Under the pieces are notes generated by a model. The model did no database searches. It saw only the letters and a list, made by a program, of their open reading frames with translations, and was not told where the DNA came from. From contig NZ_NUGT01000019.1 in NCBI RefSeq assembly GCF_002574545.1, positions 1-64,000 of the forward strand: DNA of 64,000 bases, written 5' to 3'. A program made the translations under genes and the position numbers. The stretch comes from Bacillus sp. AFS055030 (GTDB taxonomy: Bacteria; Bacillota; Bacilli; Bacillales; Bacillaceae_G). This document shows, piece after piece, positions 63,865 to 64,000 of this stretch (positions are counted from its first letter, which is position 1; each line of letters starts with the position of its first letter).

Positions 63865-63878
63865 TGTTAACGCTTACA
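63865..63878. promoter_or_regulatory. cre site before the next operon
   Basis: TGTTAACGCTTACA; its complement TGTAAGCGTTAACA fits every defined position of TGWAARCGYTWNCA. It is in the 391-bp stretch after the thiolase (63610-64000) that otherwise holds a terminator and A/T-rich DNA. It would repress the gene to the right, not seen here, or whatever starts near 63900. Confidence 0.75.
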
Positions 63879-64000
63879 AAATTCGACAAAAACAACATGG
63901 CAGTGATAAGGGGGCAATTAAGTTAAAGGGAATAGGATATAGAATAATGATCTTTAATGAAACCCTTTATTTAATTGTGATCCTTGTCCTAGCAAAAAAT

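Overview
The window is AT-rich chromosomal DNA from an endospore-forming Bacillaceae bacterium. This rests on the spore genes gerQ, cwlJ and rsfA, the SigI/RsgI pair, Bacillus-type SD-led TTG/GTG starts, and a gene order through the right half (ung-ywdI-ywdK-gerQ-cwlJ-hemQ-pta-lipL-rsfA-ywfO-ywhB-ywhC-ywhD-pbpG-speE-speB-ywiB-argS-uvsE-cls-ywjF) that follows the ywd to ywj segment of the Bacillus subtilis chromosome. I see no tRNA, rRNA, CRISPR array, intact transposase or prophage. A genus outside Bacillus sensu stricto, such as Gottfriedia, is possible but is only a guess.

Layout. 0-2.7 kb: queCDEF operon (7-deazaguanine synthesis) on the minus strand behind a promoter, a preQ1-I riboswitch and its terminator. 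2.7-5.8 kb: a long gene-poor stretch holding DnaA-box-like sites and two iteron arrays with matching spacing, then a ParM-like actin gene and a ParR-like adaptor gene. This is a plasmid-type segregation cassette embedded among chromosomal genes. 5.8-9.9 kb: CBS-domain protein, DMT permease behind an intrinsic terminator, purine nucleoside phosphorylase, ROK regulator. 10-14.2 kb: trehalose operon treP-treA-treR with paired operators and cre-like sites. 14.2-25.6 kb: mixed housekeeping and surface genes (acetyltransferase, rRNA methyltransferase, pepT, lysoplasmalogenase, L,D-transpeptidase, topoisomerase III, siroheme-type dehydrogenase, PTS IIA, membrane acyltransferase). 26-32.5 kb: ABC-2 exporter, YhgE/Pip protein, glycosyltransferase, YeiH exporter.

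32.5-54.2 kb is mainly core: DNA repair (ung), spore germination (gerQ, cwlJ), heme (hemQ), acetate (pta, with a cre-like site), lipoate relay (lipL), prespore regulator (rsfA), cell wall (pbpG), polyamines (speE-speB) and argS. Inserted among these are a Fur-boxed PepSY membrane protein and a MerR-MFS efflux pair. 54.4-57.6 kb carries a secreted DUF5667-type protein followed by sigI-rsgI. 57.7-64 kb has uvsE-cls on the minus strand and ywjF-thiolase on the plus strand, led by a FadR operator. A cre site lies near the right edge, upstream of whatever gene comes next.

Most notable: (1) the ParM/ParR-like cassette, whose upstream iteron arrays are duplicated 138-139 bp apart with conserved spacing; (2) dispersed hairpin repeats whose stems differ between copies but still pair; (3) the terminator 18 nt before the DMT permease start, preceded by mutually exclusive hairpins; (4) operators placed inside promoter spacers for Fur, FadR and TreR.
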